From Clostridiales bacterium (GTDB lineage: Bacteria > Bacillota > Clostridia > Christensenellales > Borkfalkiaceae): a stretch of 45,606 nt of DNA. The DNA lies in NCBI GenBank assembly GCA_022781715.1, contig JALETB010000025.1, forward strand, positions 1-45,606. Direction: 5' to 3'. Position numbers and translations under genes: made by a program. This document shows positions 33,335 to 45,594 of this stretch, in pieces. The notes beneath the pieces are model-generated. The model made no database searches. It was given only the letters and a program-made list of their open reading frames with translations, and had not been told where the DNA came from. Positions within the stretch are counted from its first letter, which is position 1, and each line of letters starts with the position of its first letter.

Positions 33335-33396
33335 GTCTTTAAAAAAAGACGAAAAGAAGTCTTTTTTAAGGGAAAACGAAGTCTTGTAAAAAAGAC
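33335..33396 (+). promoter_or_regulatory. Mutually exclusive hairpins between hisS and trxA
   Basis: Three segments can pair alternatively: aaaaaagac (33342-33350), gtctttttt (33359-33367) and aaaaaagac (33388-33396). The first pairing gives a terminator-like hairpin with a T-rich arm (33337-33370), and the second would disrupt it. The segment gtctttaaaaaaagac (33335-33350) is also self-complementary. This is compatible with a hisS terminator or an attenuator. Confidence 0.45.
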
Positions 33397-33419
33397 GAAT
33401 CACTATGGAGGAAATTATT

Positions 33420-33749
33420 ATGGAAGAAAAGATAATAAACGTTCTGGATGACGAGTTCGAAGCCGAAGTTTTAAAGTCGGACAAGCCCGTTCTTGTCGAT
33501 TTCTGGGCGAGTTGGTGTATGCCTTGCAAAATGCAAAGCGAGGTTCTGCACGAAGTTTTTCCCAAACTTGCGGGAAAAGTCAAGGTCGTTAAGGTCAACG
33601 TGGACGAGTGTGAAAAAACGGCAATCAAGTACGGAATTTCGAGTATTCCCACGCTTATGGTTTTCATCGGCGGCGAATTGAAACAGAAAACCGTCGGTTT
33701 GAGTTCTTCTGCCGAGATAAGCGAAATGCTTATCGAATACATCGGCTGA
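33420..33749 (+). CDS. trxA: Thioredoxin
   Basis: A 109-aa thioredoxin fold with the redox motif as WASWCMPCK (Cys33, Cys36) and the cis-Pro segment SSIPTLMVF. Met replaces the usual Gly in WCGPC, which may shift redox potential or partner choice. I use the ATG at 33420, which has GGAGG 7 nt upstream; the ATG at 33405 used by the ORF track lacks an SD. A strong terminator follows at 33822. Confidence 0.94.
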   Translation: MEEKIINVLDDEFEAEVLKSDKPVLVDFWASWCMPCKMQSEVLHEVFPKLAGKVKVVKVNVDECEKTAIKYGISSIPTLMVFIGGELKQKTVGLSSSAEISEMLIEYIG

Positions 33750-33775
33750 ATTCAGACTTACAAACTTAAAAGCGA

Positions 33776-33792
33776 GGCTATAAGTCGATTAA
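33776..33792 (+). repeat. 17-bp direct repeat, left copy (18-bp motif family)
   Basis: ggctataagtcgattaa is identical to 34108-34124. With the following c it gives the 18-bp motif that also occurs, with 0-1 mismatch, in rlmL and (inverted) ispDF. Confidence 0.75.
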
Positions 33793-33821
33793 CGGCATGA
33801 AAACTTAACAATTAACTAGTG

Positions 33822-33860
33822 GCGCCGGGGCGGAATGAAATTCCGCCCCGGCGCAATTTT
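33822..33860 (+). terminator. Strong terminator of trxA
   Basis: A 14-15-bp G/C-rich perfect stem (gcgccggggcggaat / attccgccccggcgc) with a 3-nt loop is followed by aaTTTT. Confidence 0.88.
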
Positions 33861-33862
33861 GA

Positions 33863-34048
33863 ACTTATGAACAAAGAAAATTAAATAACGTAACGCAAAG
33901 ACAAATGGCAGAGTATTTAAAAATTGCTCAGCCGTCTTATATTCGATATGAAAACGGGACTGCCGAACCCAGCCTGGAAAATCTTGTTAAAATCGCAGAT
34001 TTTTTTGATGTTTCAACAGACTATCTATTAGGAAGAGAGGAATTTTGA
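33863..34048 (+). pseudogene. XRE/Cro-CI type HTH regulator remnant, 5'-truncated
   Basis: The frame is open from an in-frame TGA at 33860 to the TGA at 34046. It translates to an N-terminally clipped HTH_3 domain: TQRQMAEYLKIAQPSYIRYE, then NG, PSLENLVKIADFFDVS and a normal end (TDYLLGREEF). In intact relatives the helix before TQ and the initiator lie ~10-15 residues further upstream; here no start codon exists before the ATG at 33905, which is inside helix 2 of the HTH. No SD precedes that ATG. The break lies right at the trxA terminator. Below the ORF-track size limit; clearly related to XRE regulators, probably non-functional. Confidence 0.72.
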
Positions 34049-34107
34049 TAAGAATAATATCAATAGCATCTTATTTTGGAATATGTTGAAATAAATCGTA
34101 GTAATGT

Positions 34108-34124
34108 GGCTATAAGTCGATTAA
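34108..34124 (+). repeat. 17-bp direct repeat, right copy
   Basis: Identical to 33776-33792; the two copies enclose 315 bp with the trxA terminator and the HTH remnant. Confidence 0.75.
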
Positions 34125-34154
34125 ATACGTAATTTTATTATTTATATATAAAAT

Positions 34155-34190
34155 AAAACAGGCGGAAACCGTGAGGTTTCCGCCTGTTTT
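34155..34190 (-). terminator. Bidirectional terminator downstream of radA
   Basis: A perfect 16-bp stem (aaaacaggcggaaacc / ggtttccgcctgtttt) with a GTGA loop. Read on the minus strand it ends ...TTTTATTTTAT, suited to ending the rqcP-ispDF-radA transcript; on the plus strand the arm also ends TTTT. Confidence 0.8.
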
Positions 34191-34216
34191 GTCGATAAGG
34201 TACAGAGGGGTAAGAC

Positions 34217-34241
34217 GGCGGGCGAACAATGTTCGCCCGCC
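34217..34241. other. Perfect G/C-rich stem-loop
   Basis: ggcgggcgaac and gttcgcccgcc form an 11-bp perfect stem with a 3-nt loop, without a T-run. A smaller stem (tgttgc-gtat-gcaaca) follows ~10 bp later. Both lie in the 3' region of the radA transcript. Confidence 0.55.
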
Positions 34242-34358
34242 ACATGTTATTGTTGCGTATGCAACAGACGGGGTGGTTGTTTTTTTTGATAAAAATTTGC
34301 GGGAAACGCTCGATTTAGAGTATTGTTTCGATTTGCCGCTTTATTTGTAGACTTTTTA

Positions 34359-35738
34359 TTAGTCTTGTTTGCCGTTTTCGGGGAAGAGATATTTTATCGC
34401 CTGGTAAACGTGCTTTATCGGAACGATTTCGATTTTGTCTGCGTATTTTTTTAAATTATCGCAGTTTCTCGCCGGCAACAAAACTTTTTTGTAGCCTAGT
34501 TTGTAAGCGTTTTCAACGCGTTTGTCGGCTTGCGTTACCGGGCGGATTTCTCCTGTTAAACCGATTTCGCCGAACGCGCACACGTCGCCCGCCACCGATT
34601 GATTTTTGTAAGAACTCGCCAGGGCGAGAGCAACGGCAAGGTCGCTCGCAGGCTCGGTCAGTTTGATTCCGCCCATAACCGTGACGTAAACGTCGAACGT
34701 GTAAAACGGCATATAGGCGCGCTTTTCGAGTACGGCGAGGATGAGCATCGTACGGTTATAGTCAAGCCCGAGCGGCATTCTGCGCGGCATTCCGAAAACG
34801 GTTTTGGAAAGGAGCGTCTGAATTTCAACCGGCATGCAACGGTTACCCGAAACCGACGGTGTGACCACGCTCCCGGGTTCTTTTCCGTGTTCTTCCGAAA
34901 CGAAAATGCCGTTGTAGTCCTTAACGCCGAAAATTCCGTTTTCTCTCATTTCGAAAACGCCCACTTCCTGAGCGGAGCCGAATCTGTTTTTCACGGCGCG
35001 GAGCAGTTTATAGTTGTCCTGCGGCTGCCCCTCGAAGTAAAGCACCGTATCCATAATATGTTCGAGAACCTTCGGACCGGCAATTGCGCCCTCTTTGGTG
35101 ACGTGTCCGACGATGAAAACGGTCGTTTTCGACGACTTTGCAAAACGCATAAGCCGCGACGCGCACTCTTTCACTTGCCCCACCGTGCCGGACGAGCCGC
35201 TGAGATCGCTGAGATAAACCGCCTGAATTGAATCGACGATCAAAAAGTCGTAATTTTCGGCTTCATCGATAATGTTGTCGAGGCAGGTTTCGTTCATAAG
35301 CATCATGCTGTCCGAATTTATGCCGAGCCTGTTGCAACGCATTTTGACCTGCGCTCGGCTTTCTTCTGCGGACGCGTATAAAACCTTATATTTTTTCGAA
35401 AGCGACAGGGCGACCTGCGTCATAATCGTCGATTTACCGATTCCCGGATCGCCGCCGATAAGCACGAGCGACGACGGAACGATGCCCCCGCCGAGAACAG
35501 TATTAAATTCGTCGATGCCGGAATCGATTCTCTCAAGTTTTTCGTGTTCCACTTCCGAGAGTCTGACCGGTTTGTTGTAGGTCGGGCGTTTCGTTTTGTC
35601 GGTCTGCGGAGTTTGTTCTTCAATTTCTTCGTTGATCGTACCGAACTTCCCGCACGACGGACATCTGCCGAGCCAGCCCGGCGTAACCGCGCCGCATTCC
35701 GAGCATACGTATTTCGAAGTGATTTTGCTTTTTGCCAT
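34359..35738 (-). CDS. radA: DNA repair protein RadA (Sms)
   Basis: A 459-aa RecA-like helicase that processes recombination intermediates and extends D-loops, also during transformation. The N-terminal C4 zinc finger uses Cys12, Cys15, Cys26 and Cys29. Walker A is GGDPGIGKST (95-104). The RadA-specific KNRFG motif (in RAVKNRFGSAQE) is near residue 245, and a C-terminal Lon-like domain follows (residues ~285-459). AAAGGGG lies before the ATG on the minus strand. It is the last gene of a minus-strand operon. Confidence 0.97.
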   Translation of the reverse strand: MAKSKITSKYVCSECGAVTPGWLGRCPSCGKFGTINEEIEEQTPQTDKTKRPTYNKPVRLSEVEHEKLERIDSGIDEFNTVLGGGIVPSSLVLIGGDPGIGKSTIMTQVALSLSKKYKVLYASAEESRAQVKMRCNRLGINSDSMMLMNETCLDNIIDEAENYDFLIVDSIQAVYLSDLSGSSGTVGQVKECASRLMRFAKSSKTTVFIVGHVTKEGAIAGPKVLEHIMDTVLYFEGQPQDNYKLLRAVKNRFGSAQEVGVFEMRENGIFGVKDYNGIFVSEEHGKEPGSVVTPSVSGNRCMPVEIQTLLSKTVFGMPRRMPLGLDYNRTMLILAVLEKRAYMPFYTFDVYVTVMGGIKLTEPASDLAVALALASSYKNQSVAGDVCAFGEIGLTGEIRPVTQADKRVENAYKLGYKKVLLPARNCDNLKKYADKIEIVPIKHVYQAIKYLFPENGKQD

Positions 35739-35837
35739 ATTTTTACCCCTTTGCTTAATTTCAGCCCTCTCGCTTGGCTAGCCAAAGGCGTTTTGGCGGG
35801 TTCTGACGCAATTGCCTGTGGCTGAGCGTTGGCGAAA

Positions 35838-36974
35838 TCAATCTTCTTTTTTCGTCAGACAATAAGCCTGAACGGCAATTCCTTCCTCTCTGCCGACGAT
35901 GCCTATGCCCTCCAAAGTGGTGCAGGTTATGCCCACGGCGGAATCTTCAAGCCCGAGATTTTTGGCGAGACTTGACCTTATCGTATCCACGTATTTTGAG
36001 AGTTTCGGTTTTTGTGCTTGGATCACCGCAGACACGTTAATCGGCTTATAGCCCGACTTATTGAGCAAGTCAAGAACATTTTGCAACAATAAAATGCTCG
36101 AAATGCCCTTGTATTTATCGTCGGTGTCGGGGAAGTATCTGCCGATGTCGCCGAGACTTGCAGAGGAGAGCAGTGCGTCCATAATCGCGTGGGTTAAAAC
36201 GTCCGCGTCGCTGTGACCTAAAAGTCCTTTGTCGTGCGGAATTTCCACGCCGCCTAAAATAAGTTTTCTGTTCTCGACGAGAAGATGCAGGTCAAACCCT
36301 GTGCCGACGAAAAGCCTGCCGTTGCCGCCGATTGAAAAATCTTCGGCATAAGTGAGTTTTTTGTTTGCGTTTTCGCCCCGAGCGATATGACATTTGCCGA
36401 TATATTTTGCAAAAACGCCCGATTCGTCGGTAAAAACTTCGTCGTCCGAAGCAAGCGAGAATGCTTTTCTGATCAGTTCGGTTTTAAACCCTTGCGGGGT
36501 CTGAACAGCGTATTTGCCGTCTCTCGAAGAAGAAACAAGAACTTTTTCTCCGTTTTCTTCCTTCACTTCACCTATCGTGTCAGTGAGAGGGACCGCGGTT
36601 ATCGCCGAACCAAACTTTGTCGCGGTTTTCACGCAGTCGCAAATAATGCGTCTCGATACGAACGGACGCGCCCCGTCGTGAATGAGAACAATGTCGCCGG
36701 ACACGGCTTCAAGACCGTTTTTAACCGACTTGCCTCTTGTTGTCGATCCCGTCACAAAAACGGCGTTAATCGACCTATCGAGGCACTTTTTTCTGAAAAT
36801 CTCTTCATCTTGCTTTGTGCAGACAACAATTATTTCGTCGATAACGCCCGAATCCGCAAACGCGCAGACAGTCTTTTCAAAAGGCGTAATTCCGCCGATA
36901 TCTTTCAGAAGTTTATTAAAACCGAACCCGGCTCTTTCGCCCGAACCGGCGCACGTTATAATCGCGCTTACCAT
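35838..36974 (-). CDS. ispDF: Bifunctional IspD-IspF enzyme of the MEP isoprenoid pathway
   Basis: A 378-aa fusion. Residues 1-~218 are IspD (MEP cytidylyltransferase), with AIITCAGSGERAGFGFNK and HDGARPF (99-105). Residues ~221-378 are IspF (MEcPP synthase), with GTGFDLH (metal ligands Asp228 and His230), GHSDADV (His254), LGDIGRYFPDTD and TTLEGIGIVGREEGI. The two enzymes catalyse steps 2 and 4 of the pathway (IspE is separate). AAGGAG precedes the ATG. It lies between rqcP and radA on the minus strand. Fusion is known in some lineages. Confidence 0.96.
   Translation of the reverse strand: MVSAIITCAGSGERAGFGFNKLLKDIGGITPFEKTVCAFADSGVIDEIIVVCTKQDEEIFRKKCLDRSINAVFVTGSTTRGKSVKNGLEAVSGDIVLIHDGARPFVSRRIICDCVKTATKFGSAITAVPLTDTIGEVKEENGEKVLVSSSRDGKYAVQTPQGFKTELIRKAFSLASDDEVFTDESGVFAKYIGKCHIARGENANKKLTYAEDFSIGGNGRLFVGTGFDLHLLVENRKLILGGVEIPHDKGLLGHSDADVLTHAIMDALLSSASLGDIGRYFPDTDDKYKGISSILLLQNVLDLLNKSGYKPINVSAVIQAQKPKLSKYVDTIRSSLAKNLGLEDSAVGITCTTLEGIGIVGREEGIAVQAYCLTKKED
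36036..36053 (-). repeat. 18-bp motif, copy inside ispDF
   Basis: On the minus strand it reads ggctataagccgattaac, 17 of 18 identical to 33776-33793. In the gene it encodes GYKPIN in the IspF half. Confidence 0.5.
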
Positions 36975-37053
36975 AATCTTCTCCTTATTTCTATATCCTT
37001 TATTGCTATATCATTATATAATTCTAAGTTCCGTTCGGACAAATCGCCTGCGG

Positions 37054-37299
37054 CTACTCGTTGATAATCTCGTAAAGAGAAGAGGCTTCGTCTTTGCGGA
37101 CGGTTTCTTTAAGGTTAAGCACGCGGAATTTAAGCGAGCCTTCGCCGAACGCGATGGAAACCACGTCGCCGACTTTAAGATTATACGCGGGTTTTACGGA
37201 TTTTCCGTTGACTTCAACCCTTCCGCCGGAGCAGGCGTCGTTCGCAACGCTTCTGCGCTTTAAAATACGCGAAACTTTCAAAAATTTGTCTATTCTCAT
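37054..37299 (-). CDS. rqcP: S4-domain RNA-binding protein RqcP (YabO-like)
   Basis: An 81-aa S4-fold protein: MRIDKFLKVSRILKRRSVAN, then GGRVEVNGKSVKPAYNLKVGD. This is the YabO/Hsp15 branch; in Bacillota RqcP assists RqcH in adding alanine tails to stalled nascent chains on 60S-like 50S subunits. GAGG precedes the ATG on the minus strand. It opens the rqcP-ispDF-radA operon, divergent from rpoB. Assignment within the small S4 family rests on the sequence pattern; Hsp15-like heat-shock function is the alternative. Confidence 0.85.
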   Translation of the reverse strand: MRIDKFLKVSRILKRRSVANDACSGGRVEVNGKSVKPAYNLKVGDVVSIAFGEGSLKFRVLNLKETVRKDEASSLYEIINE

Positions 37300-37370
37300 A
37301 AAAACCTCGTTAAATTGCGGCGCGACCGGACTTTGTTTCGGTTCTTTGCCTCGGTTCTCCGCCTCGATTA

Positions 37371-37409
37371 ATATTAAAAAATTATATTATTTCCGTCAAA
37401 ATTTGTAAT
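37371..37409 (-). promoter_or_regulatory. Promoter region of rqcP-ispDF-radA
   Basis: On the minus strand there are two overlapping options: TTGACG-N17-TAATAT (37399 down to 37371), and ATTACA-N17-TATAAT (37409 down to 37381). They lie 17 bp from the divergent rpoB -35. Confidence 0.5.
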
Positions 37410-37425
37410 ATTGCCGTTAAATTAC

Positions 37426-37454
37426 TTGACAAGAAGTGCGTTCGGCATTATAAT
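37426..37454 (+). promoter_or_regulatory. Consensus promoter of rpoB-rpoC
   Basis: A perfect TTGACA (37426-37431), 17-nt spacer and perfect TATAAT (37449-37454). A second extended -10 (TGCTATAAT) ends at 37470, so tandem starts are possible. Confidence 0.88.
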
Positions 37455-37460
37455 TATGTA

Positions 37461-37716
37461 ATGCTATAATTTCCATAATAGCGTCTTTTTGCGCCTTTTC
37501 GGAAAAAATCTTTCGGACGCGGACGACGGCAAAAACTGGAACAAGGATTGTTTTTTACAGATAAAATCTGAAAAAACGGGAAATTTCAGTGGCGGATATC
37601 CGACCGGTCTTTGCTCGACCGAACATGGCGGGAAAAACAAACCCGTCAACCCCTCGGTCACAGGCGTATTATACACCATTACGGAAATTAAATCAACAAA
37701 AAAAGGAGTCAATTTA
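37461..37716 (+). promoter_or_regulatory. Long 5' leader of rpoB
   Basis: About 250 nt separate the promoter from the rpoB ATG. The leader is open in the rpoB frame back to 37489 but has no SD-backed early start. A small stem, cggtc-tttgctc-gaccg, lies near 37605. I recognise no riboswitch class or ribosomal-protein leader. Confidence 0.45.
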
Positions 37717-40700
37717 ATGACACGCAATTTACCGTTAGTTAAATTCGGAAACGTTGAGAGAAGAACTTTCTCCAAGATAAAAGAGGTTCAGCCGATGCCT
37801 TATCTTATCGAGGTGCAGAGAGATTCTTACGCCAACTTTATCGAAGAGGGTATAAGCGAAGTTTTTGAGGACTTTTCGCCTATAACCGATTATTCCGATC
37901 GTTTCGAACTTTATTTCCTCGATCATTCCCTTTCCGATAAGCCGAAGTACGACGAGAAAGAATGCCGCGACAGAGACGCCACCTACGCGGTACCTTTAAA
38001 AGTAAAAGTCAGGCTCGTGAACAAGGTCACGGGCGAAGTTCTCGATCAGGACGTATTCATGGGCGAACTTCCCAAGATGACCGAGAACGGTTCGTTCATC
38101 ATAAACGGCGCGGAACGCGTTATCGTTTCGCAACTTGTCCGTTCTCCCGGCGTATATAACGGGTTCGAATTCTCCAAAACGGGCAGAAAACTTTACGGCA
38201 CGACGATTATCCCCAACAGGGGCGCGTGGATAGAGTTCGAGCAGGACGCCGACAACACACTGTGGGTTAAAGTCGACAGAACGCGTAAACTCACCGCCAC
38301 CGTTCTTCTCCGCGCTCTCGGATTCGGAACGGACGAGAGCATAAAGGAAATTTTCGAGGATGACCCGATGATTCTTGCCACTATGGACAAGGACGTCGCC
38401 AAGTCCGAAGGCGAAGGTCTTTTCGAACTTTACAGAAGACTCCGTCCCGGCGAAGTTCCCACCGAAGAAGCCGTTCGTCAGCATCTTAAAAATCTTTTCT
38501 TCGACCCGAGAAGATACGATTGCGCGAGAGTGGGCAGATATAAATTCAACAAACGCCTTAACATCGGCGTAAGACTTCCGGGTGTAGTCGCTTACGAGGA
38601 CATCGTAAACGAGGACGGCGAACTTCTCGTCAAAAAGGGCGAAACCATTTCTCCCGAACAGGCGAAACTTATTCAGAACAGCGGCATAAACGTCGTTTAC
38701 GCTCTCGTCGACGGCGACAAAAAGCATAAAATCATCGGTAACAATATAGTCGATTTCGAAGCGGTCGCAGGCGTTTCGCCCAGACCTTTCGGGCTTATCG
38801 AAAATATTTATTACCCCAATTACGTCTTCGCGAAAGAACTTGCCGAAGCGGTTAAAACAAGCACCGTCGAGGACGTCGCGGAAAAATATCTCGACAGAAT
38901 CAATCCTCTTTTCTACGTGGAAGAAACCACCACTCCCGCCGGCGAAGAAGTCAAGCCCGAGGACAAGAAAAACGAGGAAAAGAGAAGAGAACTCCGCAGA
39001 AGATTCGTTTTCGCATGCCGCGCGTTCTTCGATATCATGGAAGCGGGCGTTCCCGAAAAACTCACGAGCGAGCAGAAGAAGAACATCAAGCCGCTCATCG
39101 ACAAACTCAATCATAAGCATATAACCACGGACGATATCATCGCTACCATTTCTTTGAACAGCGACCTTAATTACGGTATCGGCTCCGTAGATAATATCGA
39201 CCACCTCGGCAATCGTAGAGTAAGGTCGGTCGGCGAACTTTTGCAGAACCAGTTCAGAATCGGTATCAACCGTCTTGAAAGGGTCATCAAAGAAAGAATG
39301 TCCACTCAGGATCCCAAGGATATCACTCCCAACGGACTTATCAACGTAAGGCCGGTTTCGAGCGCGATCAAGGAATTCTTCGGTTCTTCCCAACTTTCCC
39401 AGTTCATGGATCAGACCAACCCCATTGCGGAACTCACTCACAAGAGAAAACTTTCCGCTTTAGGACCGGGCGGCTTGAACAGAGAAAGAGCGACGTTCGA
39501 AGTCCGAGACGTTCACTACACGCACTACGGCAGAATGTGCCCCATCGAAACTCCCGAAGGTCAGAACATCGGTCTTATCACTTCGCTTTCGGCTTACGCA
39601 AAGGTTAACGAATACGGATTTATCGAGTCCGCTTACAGAAAAATAGACAAGGCGACGGGCAAGGCGACGGATCACGTCGATTATCTCACCGCCGACGAAG
39701 AGGATGCGTTCGTCGTTGCTCAGGCAAACGAGCCGCTCGACGAAGAAGGTCGTTTCATAAACGCGCGTGTCGCATGCAGAAGAAGAGACGAGATAACCGA
39801 ACTTCCGAGAGAAGAAATCGATTATATGGACGTTTCGCCCAAGCAACTCGTTTCGGTTGCTACCGCGCTTATTCCCTTCCTTGAAAACTGCGATACGAAC
39901 CGCGCGCTCATGGGCTCGAACATGCAACGTCAGGCAGTGCCGCTTCTTAAACCCGAAACTCCTATCGTAGGAACGGGTATCGAAGCGAAAATCGCTTACG
40001 ACTCCGGCGTTATGATCATCGCCGAAAAAGCGGGCGTAGTAAAGTCGGTATCCGGCAGCGAAATCGTCGTCAACGAAAACGACGGAACGACTACGGGATT
40101 CGACAGAGTTTATGTTCTCAAAAAATTCCAGAGATCCAACCAAGGCACCTGCCTTAACCAAAAACCCATCGTCAAAGTGGGCGATATAGTAGAAAAAGGA
40201 ACTATTCTCGCGGACGGCCCTGCTACTTGCGACGGTGAACTCGCTCTCGGCAGAAACATTCTCATCGGCTTCATGACGTGGGAAGGTTATAACTACGAGG
40301 ACGCGATACTCCTTTCCGAGAAACTCGTTCAGAACGACGTGTTCACGTCTATCCATATCGAAGAACACGAAATCGAATGTCGTGAAACCAAACTCGGCAA
40401 CGAAGAGTTCACGAGAGATATCCCCAACATCGGCGATGACGCGCTCAAAGATCTCGACGAAAACGGCGTTATCCGTATCGGCGCGGAAGTTACGAGCGGC
40501 GATATTCTCGTAGGTAAAGTTTCCCCGAAGGGCGAAACCGAACTCACTCCCGAAGAAAGACTTTTAAGAGCGATTTTCGGCGAAAAAGCGAGAGAAGTCA
40601 AAGATACTTCGCTCCGCGTTCCTCACGGCGAAGGCGGTATCGTTGTAGACGTAAAGAAATTCACCAAGGCTAACAAGGACGAATTGTCGCCGGGCGTAAC

Positions 40701-41712
40701 CGAACTCATCAGAGTTTATATCGCGCAGAAGAGAAAGATCTCTGTCGGCGATAAGATGGCGGGACGTTACGGAAACAAGGGCGTTATTTCGAGAATCCTC
40801 CCCGAAGCGGATATGCCGTTCTTAGCGGACGGAACTCCGTTGCAGATCGTTCTTAACCCGCTCGGCGTTCCTTCCCGAATGAATATCGGTCAGGTTCTCG
40901 AAGTTCACCTTTCGCTCGTGTGCAAACAACTCGGATGGAAGATCGCGACCCCCGTTTTCGACGGAGCGAGCGAAAAAGAAATCAAAGAACTTCTCGAAGA
41001 AAATCACTTCGTCAATCCTTACGGCGAAGTCGACGGAAAGATTCAACTTTACGACGGCAGAACGGGCGAACCGTTCGAACACAGAGTAACCGTCGGTTAC
41101 ATGTACATGATCAAACTTCACCACCTCGTAGACGATAAGATCCACGCCCGTTCGGTAGGACCTTACTCGGTGGTAACGCAGCAACCCCTCGGCGGAAAGG
41201 CGCAGTTCGGCGGACAGAGATTCGGCGAAATGGAAGTCTGGGCTCTCGAGGCTTACGGCGCGTCGCATATTCTGCAGGAAATTCTTACCGTCAAGTCGGA
41301 CGACGTTGTGGGAAGAGTTAAAACTTACGAGTCTATCGTCAAGGGCAGCGACATTTCCGAACCGGGCATACCCGAATCGTTCAAGGTTATGCTCAAAGAA
41401 CTTCAGAGTCTGGCTCTCGATATGAAAGTCCTTACCGAGAATCACGAAGAGATTAACCTTAAAGATCTCACCGATGACGCCGACGACGTCAACGTAAACA
41501 TCAGAGAAAAAGAACACGTCGATTACGTCGAACTTGCTCCCGAGAAGGAAGAACTTCCGGAGGAAGAAGAGGACGAGGTCGGTTCTATCTTCGACGATTA
41601 CGACGAGGATACCTTCAACGAGGACGACGGATTCAAGTCGAGCGATCTCTTTGACGATTTTGACGATCTGGACGATCTTGACGCCGACACGGATGACGGC
41701 GACGATAAATAA
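37717..41712 (+). CDS. rpoB: DNA-directed RNA polymerase subunit beta
   Basis: The start is set at the ATG at 37717 (AAAAGGAG 8 nt upstream, [20 protein letters not shown]); the ORF track extends 76 codons into the leader. The 1331-aa protein has all core regions. These include the rifampicin-site segment [20 protein letters not shown] followed by [11 protein letters not shown], with the usual Asp, His and Ser (wild-type-like). Others are [19 protein letters not shown] and, near the end, [20 protein letters not shown]. The last ~60 residues form a very acidic tail (for example [17 protein letters not shown]). It is followed by rpoC 23 bp later. rplJ-rplL is not upstream, unlike most bacteria. 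Confidence 0.98.
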   Translation: MTRNLPLVKFGNVERRTFSKIKEVQPMPYLIEVQRDSYANFIEEGISEVFEDFSPITDYSDRFELYFLDHSLSDKPKYDEKECRDRDATYAVPLKVKVRLVNKVTGEVLDQDVFMGELPKMTENGSFIINGAERVIVSQLVRSPGVYNGFEFSKTGRKLYGTTIIPNRGAWIEFEQDADNTLWVKVDRTRKLTATVLLRALGFGTDESIKEIFEDDPMILATMDKDVAKSEGEGLFELYRRLRPGEVPTEEAVRQHLKNLFFDPRRYDCARVGRYKFNKRLNIGVRLPGVVAYEDIVNEDGELLVKKGETISPEQAKLIQNSGINVVYALVDGDKKHKIIGNNIVDFEAVAGVSPRPFGLIENIYYPNYVFAKELAEAVKTSTVEDVAEKYLDRINPLFYVEETTTPAGEEVKPEDKKNEEKRRELRRRFVFACRAFFDIMEAGVPEKLTSEQKKNIKPLIDKLNHKHITTDDIIATISLNSDLNYGIGSVDNIDHLGNRRVRSVGELLQNQFRIGINRLERVIKERMSTQDPKDITPNGLINVRPVSSAIKEFFGSSQLSQFMDQTNPIAELTHKRKLSALGPGGLNRERATFEVRDVHYTHYGRMCPIETPEGQNIGLITSLSAYAKVNEYGFIESAYRKIDKATGKATDHVDYLTADEEDAFVVAQANEPLDEEGRFINARVACRRRDEITELPREEIDYMDVSPKQLVSVATALIPFLENCDTNRALMGSNMQRQAVPLLKPETPIVGTGIEAKIAYDSGVMIIAEKAGVVKSVSGSEIVVNENDGTTTGFDRVYVLKKFQRSNQGTCLNQKPIVKVGDIVEKGTILADGPATCDGELALGRNILIGFMTWEGYNYEDAILLSEKLVQNDVFTSIHIEEHEIECRETKLGNEEFTRDIPNIGDDALKDLDENGVIRIGAEVTSGDILVGKVSPKGETELTPEERLLRAIFGEKAREVKDTSLRVPHGEGGIVVDVKKFTKANKDELSPGVTELIRVYIAQKRKISVGDKMAGRYGNKGVISRILPEADMPFLADGTPLQIVLNPLGVPSRMNIGQVLEVHLSLVCKQLGWKIATPVFDGASEKEIKELLEENHFVNPYGEVDGKIQLYDGRTGEPFEHRVTVGYMYMIKLHHLVDDKIHARSVGPYSVVTQQPLGGKAQFGGQRFGEMEVWALEAYGASHILQEILTVKSDDVVGRVKTYESIVKGSDISEPGIPESFKVMLKELQSLALDMKVLTENHEEINLKDLTDDADDVNVNIREKEHVDYVELAPEKEELPEEEEDEVGSIFDDYDEDTFNEDDGFKSSDLFDDFDDLDDLDADTDDGDDK

Positions 41713-41735
41713 AACGGGAGGAGTCGTAAATATAT

Positions 41736-45545
<3,810 letters not shown>

Positions 45546-45550
45546 TAACG

Positions 45551-45594
45551 ATGCGTAAAACGCAGTAAAATCTAATATAAACGTGATTCACGTT
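45551..45594 (+). other. Two small stem-loops after rpoC
   Basis: tgcgt-aaa-acgca and aacgtg-att-cacgtt are perfect short stems without T-runs. They could be processing sites in the rpoC 3' region rather than a terminator. Confidence 0.3.

Larger units (their letters stand above)
33750..34358. other. 608-bp gene-poor gap between trxA and radA
   Basis: The gap contains, in order: a 17-bp direct repeat (33776), the trxA terminator (33822), a truncated HTH regulator (33863-34048), an A/T-rich stretch with nothing recognisable (34049-34107), the second 17-bp repeat (34108), a bidirectional terminator (34155) and two further perfect stems (34217 and ~34251). It looks like a degraded insertion site. 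Confidence 0.6.

Noticed and set aside
35774-35785. 12-bp palindrome ttggctagccaa between ispDF and radA
   Set aside because: Perfect but short, with no promoter or terminator context; within chance expectation for this window size.
37489-37716. 76-codon N-terminal extension of rpoB in the ORF track
   Set aside because: The canonical RpoB N-terminus begins at the ATG at 37717, which has AAAAGGAG; the extension has no SD and resembles no RpoB.
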